Positions 1 through 11,890 are shown, numbered from the stretch's first letter. The stretch: DNA of 64,000 bases from Rutpela maculata (GCA_936432065.2 OW386289.2:36103903-36167902); one strand, 5' to 3'. Notes: generated by a model from the sequence alone, not told the origin. Numbers and translations: made by a program.

Positions 1-292
1 AAGTCATTCTATACCCAATATGGCGGACGCCGCAAGATGGCGGATTATATTTTTCTTCGCAACCACCTAGGTATGGGTATCAAATGAAAGGGTCTGACGA
101 GTAAAATACGATAAACTATGTAATGCCGTTCTAAATCCAATATGGTGAACGCGTTTTTTAGTTTTAATCGGATAGTGTATTCACTTATACGTTGCATTCT
201 AAGAAATGACGAAGAATCTGGTGCTTCTAGTCCGGTTCTTTTAGTAAGGACAACGCAATGAATATGAAACTAAGACGTAACTAAAAATTTAA

Positions 293-577
293 AAATAAAT
301 TAGTATTATAAAAACTTTTTTAATAAAAAGCTTTTATTTGAATGCGCTAAAAAGAAGAAAATAAACTTTCTAAGTACCTACCTATGTATTTCTTATAAAT
401 CAAATTTAAATTTACCTGTGTCAAGATTAATTCTCGCGACAAGCTTTTATATCATATAAAATTTTATAATGTAACAAAATGATGGGTTTGATTTACTTCA
501 AAGTTTATTTTTTTCTTTTTAGCGCATTCAAATAAAAGCTTTTTATTAAAAAAGTTTTTTTACTACTAATTTATTTC
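293..577. mobile_element. short palindromic element (MITE-like)
   Basis: An imperfect inverted repeat of about 80 bp per arm (293-372 and 498-577) contains the same AAGCTTTTATTTGAATGCGC core on opposite strands. The loop of roughly 125 bp is AT-rich and has no coding potential. No clear target duplication is seen, so the superfamily is unknown. Confidence 0.6.
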
Positions 578-768
578 TTGTGACTTCACCACTGAAATTG
601 AAACTAAAATTTGAATATTAAAATATTTAATACCACTTAAACATCAAACAGTTAAACACTTTCTTATTCTCTTTTTGGAATACTTTGGCACATATTAGTA
701 ATCAATAGTCATATTTACAAAATTTTTTTTCTTTTGTTCGGTTTCCAAAAAAAAGCTTCTATAAGTAT

Positions 769-879
769 AGTTGACTACAGACTTACTTTGCACACAAAAA
801 TGTCGGGGTCTTTGATCTTTATCCGCACCGCCTAAGACGCCGACATTTTTTACACGCAGAATAAGTCTGTAGTCAACTT
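769..879. repeat. hairpin repeat of about 110 bp
   Basis: The ends GTTGACTACAGACTTA and its complement flank a second internal inverted pair around AATGTCGG / CCGACATT. The nested symmetry fits a tiny MITE remnant. It would fold into a long stem if transcribed. Confidence 0.5.
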
Positions 880-1329
880 TAAAAAACAAATTTCAAGTCA
901 GAAATTTCGCCTAATACGGGAACTATTTTTGTTTTGATATTGATGTTATACTGCCCTTTATTACTTACTATCAATCGGACACGTGCCTCCACCGATTGCC
1001 TTTTCCTTTTGACTTTTGTCTTAAGACTGCATGCCGATTTGTAGCCCCTTTATGCGGCCACTCGTGTGCGGTGCACACATTCGCACACTGGTAGGCACGG
1101 TCCTGATTGCCGGTTCTCCTTCTTATTCTTCATCACAGTGTCGCAGACAGAAAATTCATCTGGGGGGCAATAGAACCGGCCTCCCCAGAGGATGAGGAAA
1201 ATTTTTCAGAAAATGGTTGAAACCGGATGTGTATGTAGATTCCTCTATTAGATAATATTGGCATTAATTACAAAATATTTATTTCAAGGGATAATTTAGA
1301 TACTGCTTTGTACTGCTTCTTTATTTTTT
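880..1329. other. unassigned intergenic sequence
   Basis: I see no open frame, RNA gene or clear repeat here. A G/C-richer stretch at 960-1200 stands out from the AT-rich surroundings and may be the end of an unrecognised repeat. Confidence 0.4.
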
Positions 1330-2250
1330 GGCTCATGAAAGACGGCTTGGGGGGCATGGCTCCCCCCCATGGCTGCGCCCATGCTTCATCAGTACTATTA
1401 TCATCTACAATCATGTCTGCGGATAGCATAGCGATAAGGTCTATCTCATTATCGTTTACTTCAGATGATTCTGCTGTCGTATCATCGGAAGCGGTATTTA
1501 AACATGACTGGCCATCAAGCGCGGATCTAGAAATTTCAATAATTTTTTTCTCGTCTGTGGCGCATGGGACCCATACGAAATATGGGAAATAACATCTTGA
1601 GAAGCACTTCTCTAAAAAATTTTGAAAAAGCAGTTTGCGAAAAAATTTTTCAAAATTCGATTACCCCCCCCAGGTCTAGGGACTCCTGTTTAAAATTATT
1701 TTTTTTTGTCATATGCATTTTACTTTTCATAAAAATACAGCAACACAAACTGAAGTTTATGAAAATATTTTCATTACTAACTGAGATACAACGAATTGAA
1801 ATTTTGTGATTTACAATTTAACAAATCACAAAATTTCAATTCGTTGTATCTCAGTTAGTAATGAAAATATTTTCATAAATTTCAGAACGTGTTGCTATAT
1901 TTTTATGAAAAGAAAAAAGGAATATGACAAAAATAATTTTAAACAGGAGTCCCTAGACCTGGGGGGGGGGTAATCGAATTTTGAAAATTTTTTTCGCAAA
2001 CTGCTTTTTCAAAATTTTTTAGGGGTCGATAGAGAAGTGCTTCTCGAGATGTTATTTCCCATATTTCGTATGGGTCCCATGCGCCACAGACGAGAAAAAA
2101 ATTATTGAAATTTCTAGATCCGCGCTTGCTGGCCATGACAAAAGCCACAAATTATAGAACTCGGTAATCCTATTTTTCTGCATCCACAATTCGAACCGCA
2201 ATATTTTGTACAATTGCAGAAAATAGCATTAAGGAGTTCATTTGCTTTAT
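1330..2250 (-). pseudogene. C-terminal fragment of nuclease/CxC transposon protein (locus F), split by a hAT
   Basis: If the hAT at 1516-2128 and one 8-bp target copy are skipped, a minus-strand frame reads through from about 2250 to 1330. It contains a CxC-type cysteine cluster (CNCTKYCGSNCGCRKIG followed by CGFCHGQSCLN), then an acidic tail rich in D, E and S. The same cluster with the same CHGQSCLN ending occurs at 7.95 kb and, more diverged, at 59.2 kb, so this is the end of a repeated gene and not a host gene. The upstream nuclease-like part is not visible: the frame is lost before the next element starts at 2451. The cysteines probably bind zinc, by analogy with tesmin/CxC domains; that is inference. 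Confidence 0.72.
1516..2128. mobile_element. foldback hAT-type element, 613 bp, 8-bp TSD
   Basis: The ends are CAAGCGCGGATCTAGAAATT and its complement, flanked by the perfect 8-bp direct repeat CTGGCCAT at 1508-1515 and 2129-2136. The two halves are inverted copies of one another over about 280 bp, so the whole element is a palindrome. The interior is shared with the element at 23698-24428 although the termini differ. There is no transposase. An 8-bp duplication is characteristic of hAT elements. It inserted into the CxC-coding sequence of locus F. Confidence 0.88.
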
Positions 2251-3387
2251 TGAAGAAAATCATTCACCACTGTATGGCGGTTTTTTTACTGTAAAATATA
2301 CTTTCTGCCAACTCTAGTAAATGAAGAATGTTACATAACTATAGATTAGGCTTCTACTTAACTAAAGTTAGTAATTTTTATTTTATTTGAAATTATGGTT
2401 TTATTTAGTTGACAGTGACAAGCAAAAGACAATCATAATTAGCTATTAGTCCAGGAAATATCTTCGCACCCGTTGGGGAAAATATTCTCAGTCGGTTTTT
2501 TTGCATAATCTTATGGAAAATGGTTACCTGAAAACAAATCTGCATGTTTCCAGGTCTAAAAATGTGTCAAAGTTTTTTTAAACAATTTTTTTTAAATAAA
2601 TTGCAAAAATTGTTTATTTTGATCCGGATAATTTTTTTTAGATTTTTTGGACAACTTTGAACAAAAAAGGTCTCTTGCAACTTTCCTCTAAAGTTGATAG
2701 TTTTCGAGATATTAATTATTTAAAGTTCGAAAAAACGCAAAAATGGCCATTTTCAACCCTGAAAAAAAATTTTAAAAACAAAAAATTTTAATGTTGCTAA
2801 AGTCCTTAAATATTCTTTAAACACCACTTAACAAAGTCCCAAAGCGTTTTAGACTATTATGTTATTGTAACCTCTTGTTTTTTAATTGATAATTAAGCGC
2901 GTGTATCATTATGGTCGGCCGCGACTCCTATGCTCCGTCTCTTTTACAGTCAAGCGAAGTATACGTACATACCATGCTGGCGCTCATATTTCAATGGTAA
3001 TTACCTTATTCTTGGATGTAGGTAGATTTTGCAAAAAAAAATGTGGGTCTGTGTTTAATATCTCAAAAACCCAATCCAGCTCAAAAATTACTGAAGCGCC
3101 ATAACAACCTCAATTAGCCATTTAACCTAGATTTAGCCGCAGCGAATTAAAAAAGCATCAGGATTTATTTTTAAATTGATTTTGAAGTTAAGAACATTCA
3201 TTTACATTTCATAATAATTTTTATTTGAAAAATACAGAATCAAATGACAATAAATAATAATATATTTCAATAATAATCATCTTTTACAGATGTCACATAT
3301 TTGTTTTCGCAAACATCTAAATCACAGCCACATACGTTTTTTTACAGTTACATGGCAGTACTACATTTTCTGGTAAAACATTTTTTG

Positions 3388-3996
3388 TCATAAATTTAGG
3401 CAATATAATATTCTCTTCTGACTTATAATATCCCCATTGCGTAAAGTCAGTTGGGGTATAGGAAGAATATAAGGCATTATTCCAAATATATGTTTGAGCG
3501 CTCTTAAAGTGTGTTGAAAAAGTGCATCGAAGGTACAAGGTATATTAGCCATATTAATGCCTATACCACAGGAACGATTAAATATCAGTCTTCGTGCATC
3601 ATCTGCTGTTTCACCGTTTTTTCCTATTAACTGTAAATACATATTTTCTAATATTCTAAATTGTTCCTTACCAAATTCATAGGTACCTAAGATAGATAAT
3701 GCATTTACATATTTTTTATCTACATAGAAGACTACATCCAATGGTTTTTTCTTTGTACCGATTTTGCTTGTTGTGTCGCAGCCGGTAAAAGCATGTAAAG
3801 CTGAAAGATACTCAGCTGCGAAATGACATGTCAAAGTTCTAGATTTTTTACTGTGAATTCTAAAAAAAAAATCGTCACAACCATTAGACTTAAAAAAATG
3901 CCAGAAATGTATTCCTAAAATAAAAATGTCAGTATCCATTATAGAAAAAGACATTTTAACTAGGTACACAACACAATCCGCAGACAACAAACGCAC
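3388..3996 (-). pseudogene. XPG/FEN-like nuclease fragment (locus A), 202 codons
   Basis: The frame has no convincing ATG at its upstream end (the first in-frame candidate is GTG), so it is treated as a fragment. Near residues 21-31 is DTDIFILGIHF, which matches the GEDVDLL acidic motif of other copies. Residues 68-77 are HAFTGCDTTS, the family signature. Near the end CTFDALFQHTLRA corresponds to the LPPTxxxLxQHxLR motif. No CxC cluster follows. The order of acidic motif then GCDT recalls FEN1/XPG nucleases, in which the second carries a metal-binding aspartate; that is inference. It lies inside the long inverted repeats of element A, which suggests that it is that element's own gene. Confidence 0.65.
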
Positions 3997-4051
3997 AGTC
4001 GCAAAAAGCTACTATGAATCTGACTGGTACCATCTTCCAGATACTTCGGCT

Positions 4052-4338
4052 CAGGCCTGTAGCTAGGGGGGGCAGGACGGGCGGCGCCCGTCCTGGAATA
4101 AGTTTCGTCCGACCTACGGTGATCGTAATGGGGGCAATTTTAACTGTTTTTTTAATATTTTGAAAGAGATTGGGAAAAAATTTTCTAATTTTTTCGGATT
4201 AAAAAGTTTTTTTCGGATTAAAAAGTTTTTTTCAGATTTCTCTCCCCCCGCTCATCAAAAAATTTTTCGGACTTTTTTACGGGCCCGTCCTGAAAAATTG
4301 TTTGCCCGCCCTGAAAACATTCTCTAGCTACAGGCCTG
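4052..4338. mobile_element. hAT MITE, 287 bp, 8-bp TSD CTTCGGCT
   Basis: The TIR CAGGCCTGTAGCTAG at the left and its complement at the right are bordered by perfect 8-bp repeats CTTCGGCT (4044-4051 and 4339-4346). The interior is G/C-rich next to the ends and non-coding. It was inserted into element A and is therefore younger. Confidence 0.93.
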
Positions 4339-4998
4339 CTTCGGCTGTTTTGTTATTGTCGATCGTCTTTTCTTTATTTCACTATGAGTCGCAGCCGACC
4401 ATAATGATACGCGCTCTTAATTATCAATTAAAAAGGGGTTGTAATAACAGAATATCCTAAAACGCTTTGGGACTTTGTTAAGGAGTGTTTAAAGAATATT
4501 TAAGGACTTTAGCAACATTAAAATTTTTTGTTTTTCATATTGTTTTTCGGGGTTGAAAATGGCCATTTTTGCGTTTTTTCGAACTTTAAATAATTAATAT
4601 CTCGAAAACTATCAACTGTGGAGAAAAGTTACGAGTTCAAAATTGCCCAAAAAATCTGAAAAAAATTTGTCCGGACCAAAATAAACAATTTTTGCAATTT
4701 GTTTCAAAAAAATTGTTTAAAAAATTTTTCACCCATTTTTAGACCTGGCAACATGCAGATTTGTTTTCAGGTGATCATTTTCTATAAGTTTATGCAAAAA
4801 AACCGACTGAGAATATTTTCCCCAACGGGTGCGAAGATATTTCCTGGATTATATGGAAAACAATGGCTATAACATCGTTACGGTGATGCGATTGTTAGAT
4901 TACGAACTAATATTTTTCAAAATTCAATAACTATAACTTTTTATTTATTTTAAAAAGGATTTACCGGACAGTATGAACTAAAATATTATACCATACAC

Positions 4999-5100
4999 GT
5001 CCGGTAGGTTTCATTACAGTACTCGTTCATATTCCGGATTCGGCTCCTGCGTCGCCTCGTCCGTAAAACAACTCGTACTGTAGTATGTCACCTACCGGAC
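4999..5100. repeat. short inverted-repeat element of about 100 bp
   Basis: GTCCGGTAGGT opens and ACCTACCGGAC closes this segment, with further mirrored ACAGTACTCGT. It looks like a very short MITE. No target duplication was identified. Confidence 0.5.
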
Positions 5101-5445
5101 TTATAACGTAAATTACAATTGGAGCCCCGTACATAGTCAGAATAAATTGAATTCCTCAATTGATCAGGGTGTCTGGCGGGTAATTCTTTTGCTTAAATAC
5201 CTCCTCTGCTTCACGAAAATCCGGTCTTTGTAATAATAAATATATCGATACTAATAAAACTTTAAGGACTCTTCTAAACACTCCACTACCTAGAAACAAA
5301 ATAAATTATGTCTTCGTAAAATCGTATATAATAGTGACATTTCGATTGCCATTTTGAAAACAAATTAGTAGAAATTGGTCAATAGTGCACTTTTTGCAGA
5401 AGTCACCAAACTTTCCGTGCATCATGTCCAGACCCATTGTCAACA
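5101..5445. other. unassigned, no gene seen
   Basis: AT-rich sequence without open frames or recognised repeats, between element A and the outer TIR element that starts at 5446. Confidence 0.4.
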
Positions 5446-5689
5446 TTTAGGAAGGGTAGCCACCTGAAACCTATCCCTATAACAAAACGTCGGTCATGTT
5501 TCCCAAAATGGCCCCCATAATATTTAAATTTTTAAATTATTTTAATATTTTAAACTTAAGTACCTAATTATATGTTTTTATGGATGCTGAATTAAAAAAT
5601 GCTCTAAAACGTTGTCAGAAGTCCATAGGACGAAATATCCAACATGGCGGCCAAAATGAGTGTAATAATTTCGGCTGATGAATACTTAC

Positions 5690-8154
5690 TCCGGTCAAAA
5701 TAGACATTCACCCTTGCATAAATTCCCAAGAAGCTGAAAATTAACATGAGCGTTAGGAATACCATTATAATGAAATTGTGAAAAGTCCCCATTGATCCCG
5801 TTTGTGCAAAAAAATTTATGCGAGGTCAAAGTTCGCAAAAATGGGTTTTTTGGATTTTTTAGGGAAACGGTTAGTTTTATGATAAAAATAGTTTAAACAA
5901 AAATTGTAGATCTTTCAATTCTCTACAAAAATGGTCCTTACACTTTTTCCCCTAAAATTCACCTTTTTTGAGAAAAAAGTTATATTCTCCATAATATGCA
6001 TGACTACGCAGCCTATGTACATTATGGACATATAATATAAAACTATTAGTCTGCGTGACTAATACATTAATATTGAATGATAATTCTAAGAATATGTGAT
6101 GAAAAGAAACCCAGTCCCTAATTTTATGTGACCACGTGGCCTTGAGCAACATCTGTCTGCTGTTCAATTGTGAACGTGGCAGTGTCCGTCTACCTGCTCT
6201 TTTTTCTAAGGTCCTAACGAAATACTGTTAGTCTTAAACGTTCCCTCGTAGTGAAAACATGTGGTTATTTCAAATATTCTTAACTAAAGTTTGTGCTGTA
6301 TTCAGTTTTTAAAAAATGTCGCATATTTGCTTCGTTTGTAATCAACCTCTGCATGCAAGTGAATTTGTTACTGTTGATCGTGGCATGAAGACGTTGATTG
6401 ACGCAAGTGTTGAAAGAGGTGATGAATTTACTGACTACCTAAAAGACCAAAAATTAGTGATAATTCATGTGCAGTGTCGTAAAAACTACACTCGGAAGAG
6501 TACTATTGCTGCAGTGAAGAGACAACATGAAGAGGAACAAGCCAGTACTTCTAAAATAAGTCCTCCTCGTACTAGAGCACGCGTAAGTGAATCAGCTTTC
6601 TGCCTTAAAAATTGTTGTTTCTTTTGCGGCGATGAATTGAATGAAGAATATGAAAAAAAGCGAGCACTGAAATTTCTGCGAAGAATTTGTAAGGTTACTA
6701 AACTTTCATTCAAAGAATCAGTTCCTCAAGCAGCTCAGTCTCGTTCTGATGACACAGCAAAAACTATCGTTTCTCGCATCAGGTTCGAGCATGATTTAGT
6801 TGCTGCTGAGGCCATGTATCATAATGACTGTTATGTTTCCTTTTTAAAACCGACCACTGGAAGTAAAGCCGGCCGTCCTCGAGATGAAGCATTAAATCTC
6901 ACCTTGAAAGAAATTTTTACATACATCGAAAATAGTAATGACTGTCAATTTACATTGGAAGAATTGAAAAATGTATGTAAAAATGTAAATGTAGATAACA
7001 GAACTACCTATCAAACTACGATTGAAATTAAATTATGGTGATAAAGTTATAATCACTGAAAAACTGGGACAATTGACATTTATGTTTCATTGATAATCAT
7101 TATGATATCTTGAATCAAGCTTGGGGTGAAAAGAAAAATGTATTGACAAAGAAGAGCGATTCAAGATCCTGGAAACTGCGGCGGCAATCATTCGTGAAGA
7201 TATTCAATCAGCAGTCATCGATAATTCTTATTACCCCCCACCAGGTCGTATGTTTGAAGATATTAATAGTGATATTCCAGAGTCACTGACTTATTTTAAA
7301 AAATAAACAACTGATGTCAATGTTGTTGTTGGTGAAGATGTTGATCTGTTGGAATTAATTACCGCTCGAACTCCAATTGAAAATACCATTTATTTTTTAA
7401 AACCAGACAAGGCTCTACAACCATCGGAAATATTTTCAAATATGAGTTTATCGGCTTATCCTAAATGTAAAAACATATTCTATTTTCACATGCTATGACT
7501 GGCTGTGATACAACATCAGCAATGTTCCGGAGGGGTAAACAACAGTTTTCAAATTGTTTGAAAAACAAGATTTAATTACATGTGCAAAAGCTTTTGAAGA
7601 TATGAACTCTGCTCCAGAAACTCTAATCACTAACGGAATTCGCTTTCTTCTTTCTGTATATGGAGCTCCAAAAAAAAATTACTTCCATAGATAAGTTACG
7701 TTACGTATTTTTTGAAAAACATACACGTAATAAAAAAAGGCTTCAATTCCTCCAACTTCGACTTCTGCTCATCAACATTTTTATCGAGTATATTACCAGG
7801 TTCAAGTGTGGCTTGGTAATCAACTGGATCCAGAAGAATAGGGTTGGAAGCTAATTAATAATGTATTGGAACCAATCCACACTCTACTTCCACCGGCACC
7901 AGAGAAGCTCCTTAATACTATTTTTTGCAACTGCAACTTGTAATTCGAAATGCGGCTGCCAAAAGTAAGCTTCCTTTGTTCACCAGCATGCACCAGCTGT
8001 CACGGCCAGTCGTGTTTAAATACTGAATCTCCAACAGAAGATGATCCTTACATCAACGACGAAACAACTGATGTATCGCTGTTTGAACAATTTACGTCAA
8101 CTCAGGAAGATGAAGATGAAGAAGAAGACGGTAGAGGAAGAGAAGAAGAAGAAG

Positions 8155-8185
<31 letters not shown>

Positions 8186-8625
8186 TGAATAAGAAGACCT
8201 AATATTATATTAAACTTCAATAAAAAGACCGTGGAGTAGGCCTACAGGGGAAACCACATAAAAAAAGACGCGCCAAGTACACTACCTCATAGGTGGCGTG
8301 GAAACGTGTGCATATTATGGAGAATATAACTTTAGAATGGCTTTTTCTCAAAAAAGGTGAATTTTAGGAAAAGAAGAGTAAGCATCATTTTTGTAAAGAA
8401 TTGAAAGATCTACAATTTTTGTCTAAGCTATTTTTATCATAAAACTAACCGTTTCGCTAAAAAATCCAAAAAACCCATTTTTGCGAACTTTGACCTCGCA
8501 TAAAATTTTTTGCACACACGGGATCAATGGGGACTTTTCACAACTTCATTATAATGGTATCCTTAACGTTAATGTAAATTTTCAGCTTCTTGGGAATTTA
8601 TGCATTTAGGGCTAACTTAACCGGA
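5690..8625. mobile_element. nested TIR element carrying locus B, about 2.9 kb
   Basis: Inverted repeats of about 300 bp: 5690-5995, beginning TCCGG and containing GCATAAATTCCCAAGAAGCT, and the mirrored copy 8310-8625. Mirrored landmarks include GATCAATGGGGACTTTTCACA at the right and its complement at the left. The plus-strand gene B lies wholly between the repeats. The element interrupts the left part of the outer element, so it inserted later. Confidence 0.8.
6316..8192 (+). pseudogene. zinc-module / XPG-like nuclease / CxC transposon protein (locus B)
   Basis: The most complete copy of the family, now broken. An intact first frame of 241 codons starts at ATG 6316 and has two CxxC...HxxC modules (C5/C8 with H51/C54; C101/C104 with H169/C172), so an N-terminal zinc-binding part is likely. 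After stops and a deletion, other frames continue: a segment near 7320-7355 gives NVVVGEDVDLLELI, and near 7490-7530 HAMTGCDTTSAMF. At about 7745-7855 comes PPTSxxxHQHFYRVYYQVQ and LDPEEWGWK. Around 7930-8030 there is a CxC cluster ending CHGQSCLN, and then an acidic tail that dissolves into a (GAA)n run to the stop at 8190-8192. Several frameshifts make it non-functional as it stands. The role as a transposon-encoded nuclease is inference from motif order. Confidence 0.78.
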
Positions 8626-8966
8626 CTAACTATTTAATGTTTTTCGGGGTGTAGAAAATGAAAGACAAATATTTTTAAAAAAACGCCACAAAAATTTAGA
8701 AAACAAAGTTAACTGTAAAATATTGGTTGGTATGCAAATCTAATCGAAACCCAGATTCTTCTACAATTCTACATCATCTACGAGCATGTCGTCTATGACC
8801 ACATCATCTATCACCATATCATGCGGAGTATCTTATTCTGTCTGTCCTTGGCTGAAAATAAAAAGTAAAACCATCACACATTGCATCATTGGTATCAAAA
8901 AAATATTTAGCATGTACCGCTATCACTTGTGAAATTAATTAATTTGTTTCACGCTGAAAACAAAGA

Positions 8967-10330
8967 ACCTACCTAGTCGTGTTGGTGCAATTTTTGCAAT
9001 TGACACATAGGAGAGGTACTTACACATTTTACTAGGGAGCGTCTACAGCTGCAATTTGAACTTAGAGAGCACGCTGCTTTGCATCTGCACATTATAAGAT
9101 CACGACAGCCCTGCCATATCGTGGGAAGAGATGTCCATTTCACTAACCAGTTTAACTCATCTTTCGTCCATCCCCAATTATCTGGACTGGGAATATCCGC
9201 ATGTGGGTTCATGCATTGACCCCAAATATGGCCGCCCTGAAAAACAGCTCTCAAAGCATGCTGTCGGAGTGCTTCTGATGTTGGAGGGAGTCGGTCAGGC
9301 ACTTTCTATTCAGAACTAGAAAGAATATGTCTCGCCTTATCCAGAGTCATGCCCAAGGATTTTTTGTGGTATATGCAAACTACAAATTGTTCTAGCTTAT
9401 GGAGCACATCCGTTTGCAGTTCTGGAAGTGGACTTGAAATTGCAATAAAAGCAGAAGTAACTTTATCGTGGCACTCCATGTGTTCCAGGTACTGAGTTTA
9501 CCATGGTATGCAAATGCTGAAACAGTGTCACATCCCGTGAAAGCGTGGAAGCCCCTCAAAGTGACCGATTTTTCTTAACCAAGCGCCAGGGCAATGGTGT
9601 GAGCAGGAATATATCTTTGTTTCTGTTCAAAGTTCAATGAAATCCATAGTTCTTCAAAGCACACTTGGATAGGAACTGTTTTCATACTTGAAGAAAGTTT
9701 GCATGTCAAGTTTTCTGTTCATACTAACAGTATGGGTCTGAGTAGTGCTGTTTCCAGTACCGTTAATTTTCTTAGGCTTACAAATTCTCAGTTTATGTGC
9801 CTTCACAGGTGCAAAGATGCTCACAGTGGATCCTTAAACAAGTCTTTCAGAAACAAATGACTTGTAGAGTTCAATACCATTTCGTTCAGAATCTCTCAGC
9901 ATTTTTGCTGATTCCGCATCAGAAATAGTGCGATTTTCCAGTGATATTAGGCCACCTGCGGTTTCCTCAAAAGGATTACCAGCTCTCTTGAAGCTTGTCT
10001 TCAATTTATCGATCACATCCACGAACTTTTCATGATGCAATGGTTTGTGTCCAGACCGTGATTTCGTTTGACTTGTGAATTTATTAACTAAACTATATAT
10101 TTCGGGACCTGCCACAGCCCACCTCTGCAATGCAGCTGCAAGAATACCGACAGCACCACCGTCATCTTTTACATTCTTGTTTTATTGATCATGGGCCTGG
10201 TTTATTGCAATAGCAGAATAGTTGGGCGACTTCCGTATAACAAAATTTCCTGTCTTAAACTCAGGACGCACTACTGATGAACGTAATGGAAGCTCCTCCA
10301 AGTTCTTTACATGGACATAGACATGCATAG
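8967..10330 (-). pseudogene. XPG-like nuclease / CxC protein (locus C), degraded
   Basis: Read on the minus strand in several frames. About 10310-9834 gives FKTGNFVIRKSPNYSAIAIN, then GGAVG, RWAVAGPEI, a long linker and NPFEETAGGLISL. About 9555-9515 gives FHAFTGCDTVSAFA. At 9300-8973, RLPPTSEALRQHALRAVFQ leads to NWGWTKDELNW and the cysteine cluster MCRCKAACS...CSCRRSLVKC. The motif order matches locus B, but the sequence belongs to a different branch: TVSAF instead of TTSAM, and an RWxVAGPEI section not seen in B. Stops separate the blocks, so this is a dead copy. It fills the outer TIR element outside the nested insertion. Confidence 0.75.
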
Positions 10331-10803
10331 TAAACATGATCTAGTAGAAAAAACATTGCCTTGATACACTCCTTGAAAATAAATACAAATATATAAATAA
10401 ATTAAAAAAAATATATTTTTAATGAAATATAAAACATAAATTTTGTGGCGGCCATTTTGGTTGCCATGTTGAATATCTTATTCTATGGACTTCTGATAAC
10501 GTTTTTGAGGCATTTTTTTATTTCAGCATCCGTAGAAACACGTAACTAGAAGCCTAAGTTTATTATATTAAAATAATTTAAATTTTATGGGGGCTATTTT
10601 GGGAAACATCACCGCCCTTTTGTTAGGGGAGTAGGTTTCAGGTGGCTCCCCTTCCTAAAATAGACGACCACAATAAAGTTTGATGTTTATACATTTAACA
10701 ATAGCAACTAATGCATAACAACAACCTAGTAGCCAGCTTGTGTATAGTGATTTAAATAAATTTATGTTGATTTCAGGAAATGAACACTAAAATAGATATT
10801 TTA

Positions 10804-11485
10804 CAGGGCCGTGGAGAGCCGGGGCGGGCCCCGGTATTTGGAAATGCCTCGCCCTCCCACTCCAAAAAAAGATCAAAGTCCTTGAAATTATATTTTTTAT
10901 TATAGGGAACAAAACCTCCTTTTAAAAGTCAAGTTAAATTTAAACTAAAAATAAACTTCTAACATGTAACATAACAAACAAAAGCTCAAAAACAAATAAC
11001 ACAATATGATATGAAGTAAACAAATATAAACTAATAGGTAATAAAGTAACAACCATCAACCAGATAATCGGTATGTTACAATTGCTAGGGTTGCCTTCCG
11101 AGCTTTGATGCGGGCAAATCTATCTATAATTTCTTCTAATCAGTTTCCCGTCCTAACTTAGACTCTATAGCTAAGGTCCTAAACCGCGTCGCCCTTAAAG
11201 TACCGATACAGGACGTCATAAACAAACGTCTCTGTTTCTATTGGCATTGACTTAATGGCTTATATGACTTTGGATAAACTAGGTACATACACTCGCTGCT
11301 GCTGCTCACTAAATCATAAATTGTAAATTAAGAATTCATATTATAATTTTTTGTAATCATTTTTATTTTTAGTTTGATATTTTTTGTTATTTAAAAAGTC
11401 TGAAGAGAGATGGGCTACACGTTACAAGAGCCAAGCCCGGGCCCTGATAATTTGTACCGGCCGCACCCCCCTCTCCTCGGCCCTG
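10804..11485. mobile_element. non-autonomous hAT-type element, 682 bp
   Basis: The termini are CAGGGCCGTGGAGAG and CTCTCCTCGGCCCTG. They are flanked by ATATTTTA (10796-10803) and ATATTTAA (11486-11493), an 8-bp duplication with one mismatch. The ends are G/C-rich and the middle AT-rich and non-coding. Confidence 0.82.
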
Positions 11486-11526
11486 ATATTTAATGACGAT
11501 TTTACGAAAAATTTTGTTCTACGCAT

Positions 11527-11615
11527 GTTGCGAAATGGTGGTTTAAGCACTCGACGTGTTATCAAACTCGTTTGCCATTCTTCACCTCGCGTGCCTAAAA
11601 CACCACTATTTTGCA
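11527..11615. repeat. imperfect hairpin of about 90 bp
   Basis: GTTGCGAAATGGTGGTTTAAGCAC is mirrored by GTGCCTAAAACACCACTATTTTGCAAC with several mismatches. The segment lies between the hAT element and the errantivirus LTR. Function unknown. Confidence 0.45.
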
Positions 11616-11646
11616 ACTTGTATCGAAAATAGCAATAATGTGTGCA

Positions 11647-11876
11647 AGTTATATTTATCACTCCGAAATATTACTTTTTAAAAAGATTTAATTTCAAAAA
11701 TAAAGTTACAGAATATGATAAATAATATTGAAACAATACAGCATAGCCTCCGGCTACAAGACTAATGTGAATATTGAATGCCTTAACTTAAGTTTTACAA
11801 GTATTTATAGGGAAGATAACCCTGACGTAGCAGGGTGTTTACATCATTAAGATAACAGAGTTTGTCATATATAACT
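11647..11876 (-). repeat. 3' LTR of errantivirus (230 bp)
   Basis: Almost identical to 16751-17003 but lacks 23 bp near the hairpin GATGTAAACACCCTG. Outer border: TGCA target duplicate. Inner border: polypurine tract. Confidence 0.95.
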
Positions 11877-11890
11877 CCTCCCTTCCTAGA
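11877..11890 (-). other. polypurine tract
   Basis: On the minus strand AGGAAGGGAGG stands immediately before the 3' LTR, the expected place for the plus-strand DNA primer of an LTR element. Confidence 0.85.

Larger units (their letters stand above)
2451..4847. mobile_element. TIR element A, about 2.4 kb, encodes nuclease-like ORF
   Basis: Terminal inverted repeats of about 470 bp (roughly 2451-2935 and 4384-4847) begin CCAGGAAATATCTTCGCACC. They include mirrored poly-A/T-rich stretches and the mirrored sequence TATCATTATGGTCGGC. Between them lies a minus-strand fragment of the GCDTTS family and a later hAT MITE at 4052-4338. The flanks at the two ends share only ambiguous A/T bases, so I could not fix a target duplication. 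The long inverted repeats place it with the other elements here that carry the same gene (5446-10659, 5690-8625, 39720-42090). Confidence 0.75.
5446..10659. mobile_element. outer TIR element carrying locus C, interrupted by a nested element
   Basis: Inverted repeats of about 220 bp (5446-5665 and about 10440-10659) start TTTAGGAAGG and contain mirrored GCCACCTGAAACCTA and a mirrored ATGGCGGCC stretch. Without the nested element at 5690-8625 it would be about 2.3 kb long, with the minus-strand locus C gene filling it. The right repeat lies directly outside the gene's upstream end. No exact target duplication was found. The relation gene-inside-TIR is the same as in the other elements of this set. 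Confidence 0.72.

Noticed and set aside
8100..8192. Glutamate-run open frame, possible acidic host protein
   Set aside because: It is the (GAA)n-expanded tail of transposon pseudogene B, after the CxC cluster; not a separate gene.
11422..11661. Paired open frames on both strands next to the LTR
   Set aside because: Overlap the hAT end, a hairpin and the LTR; no conserved motif and no codon structure.
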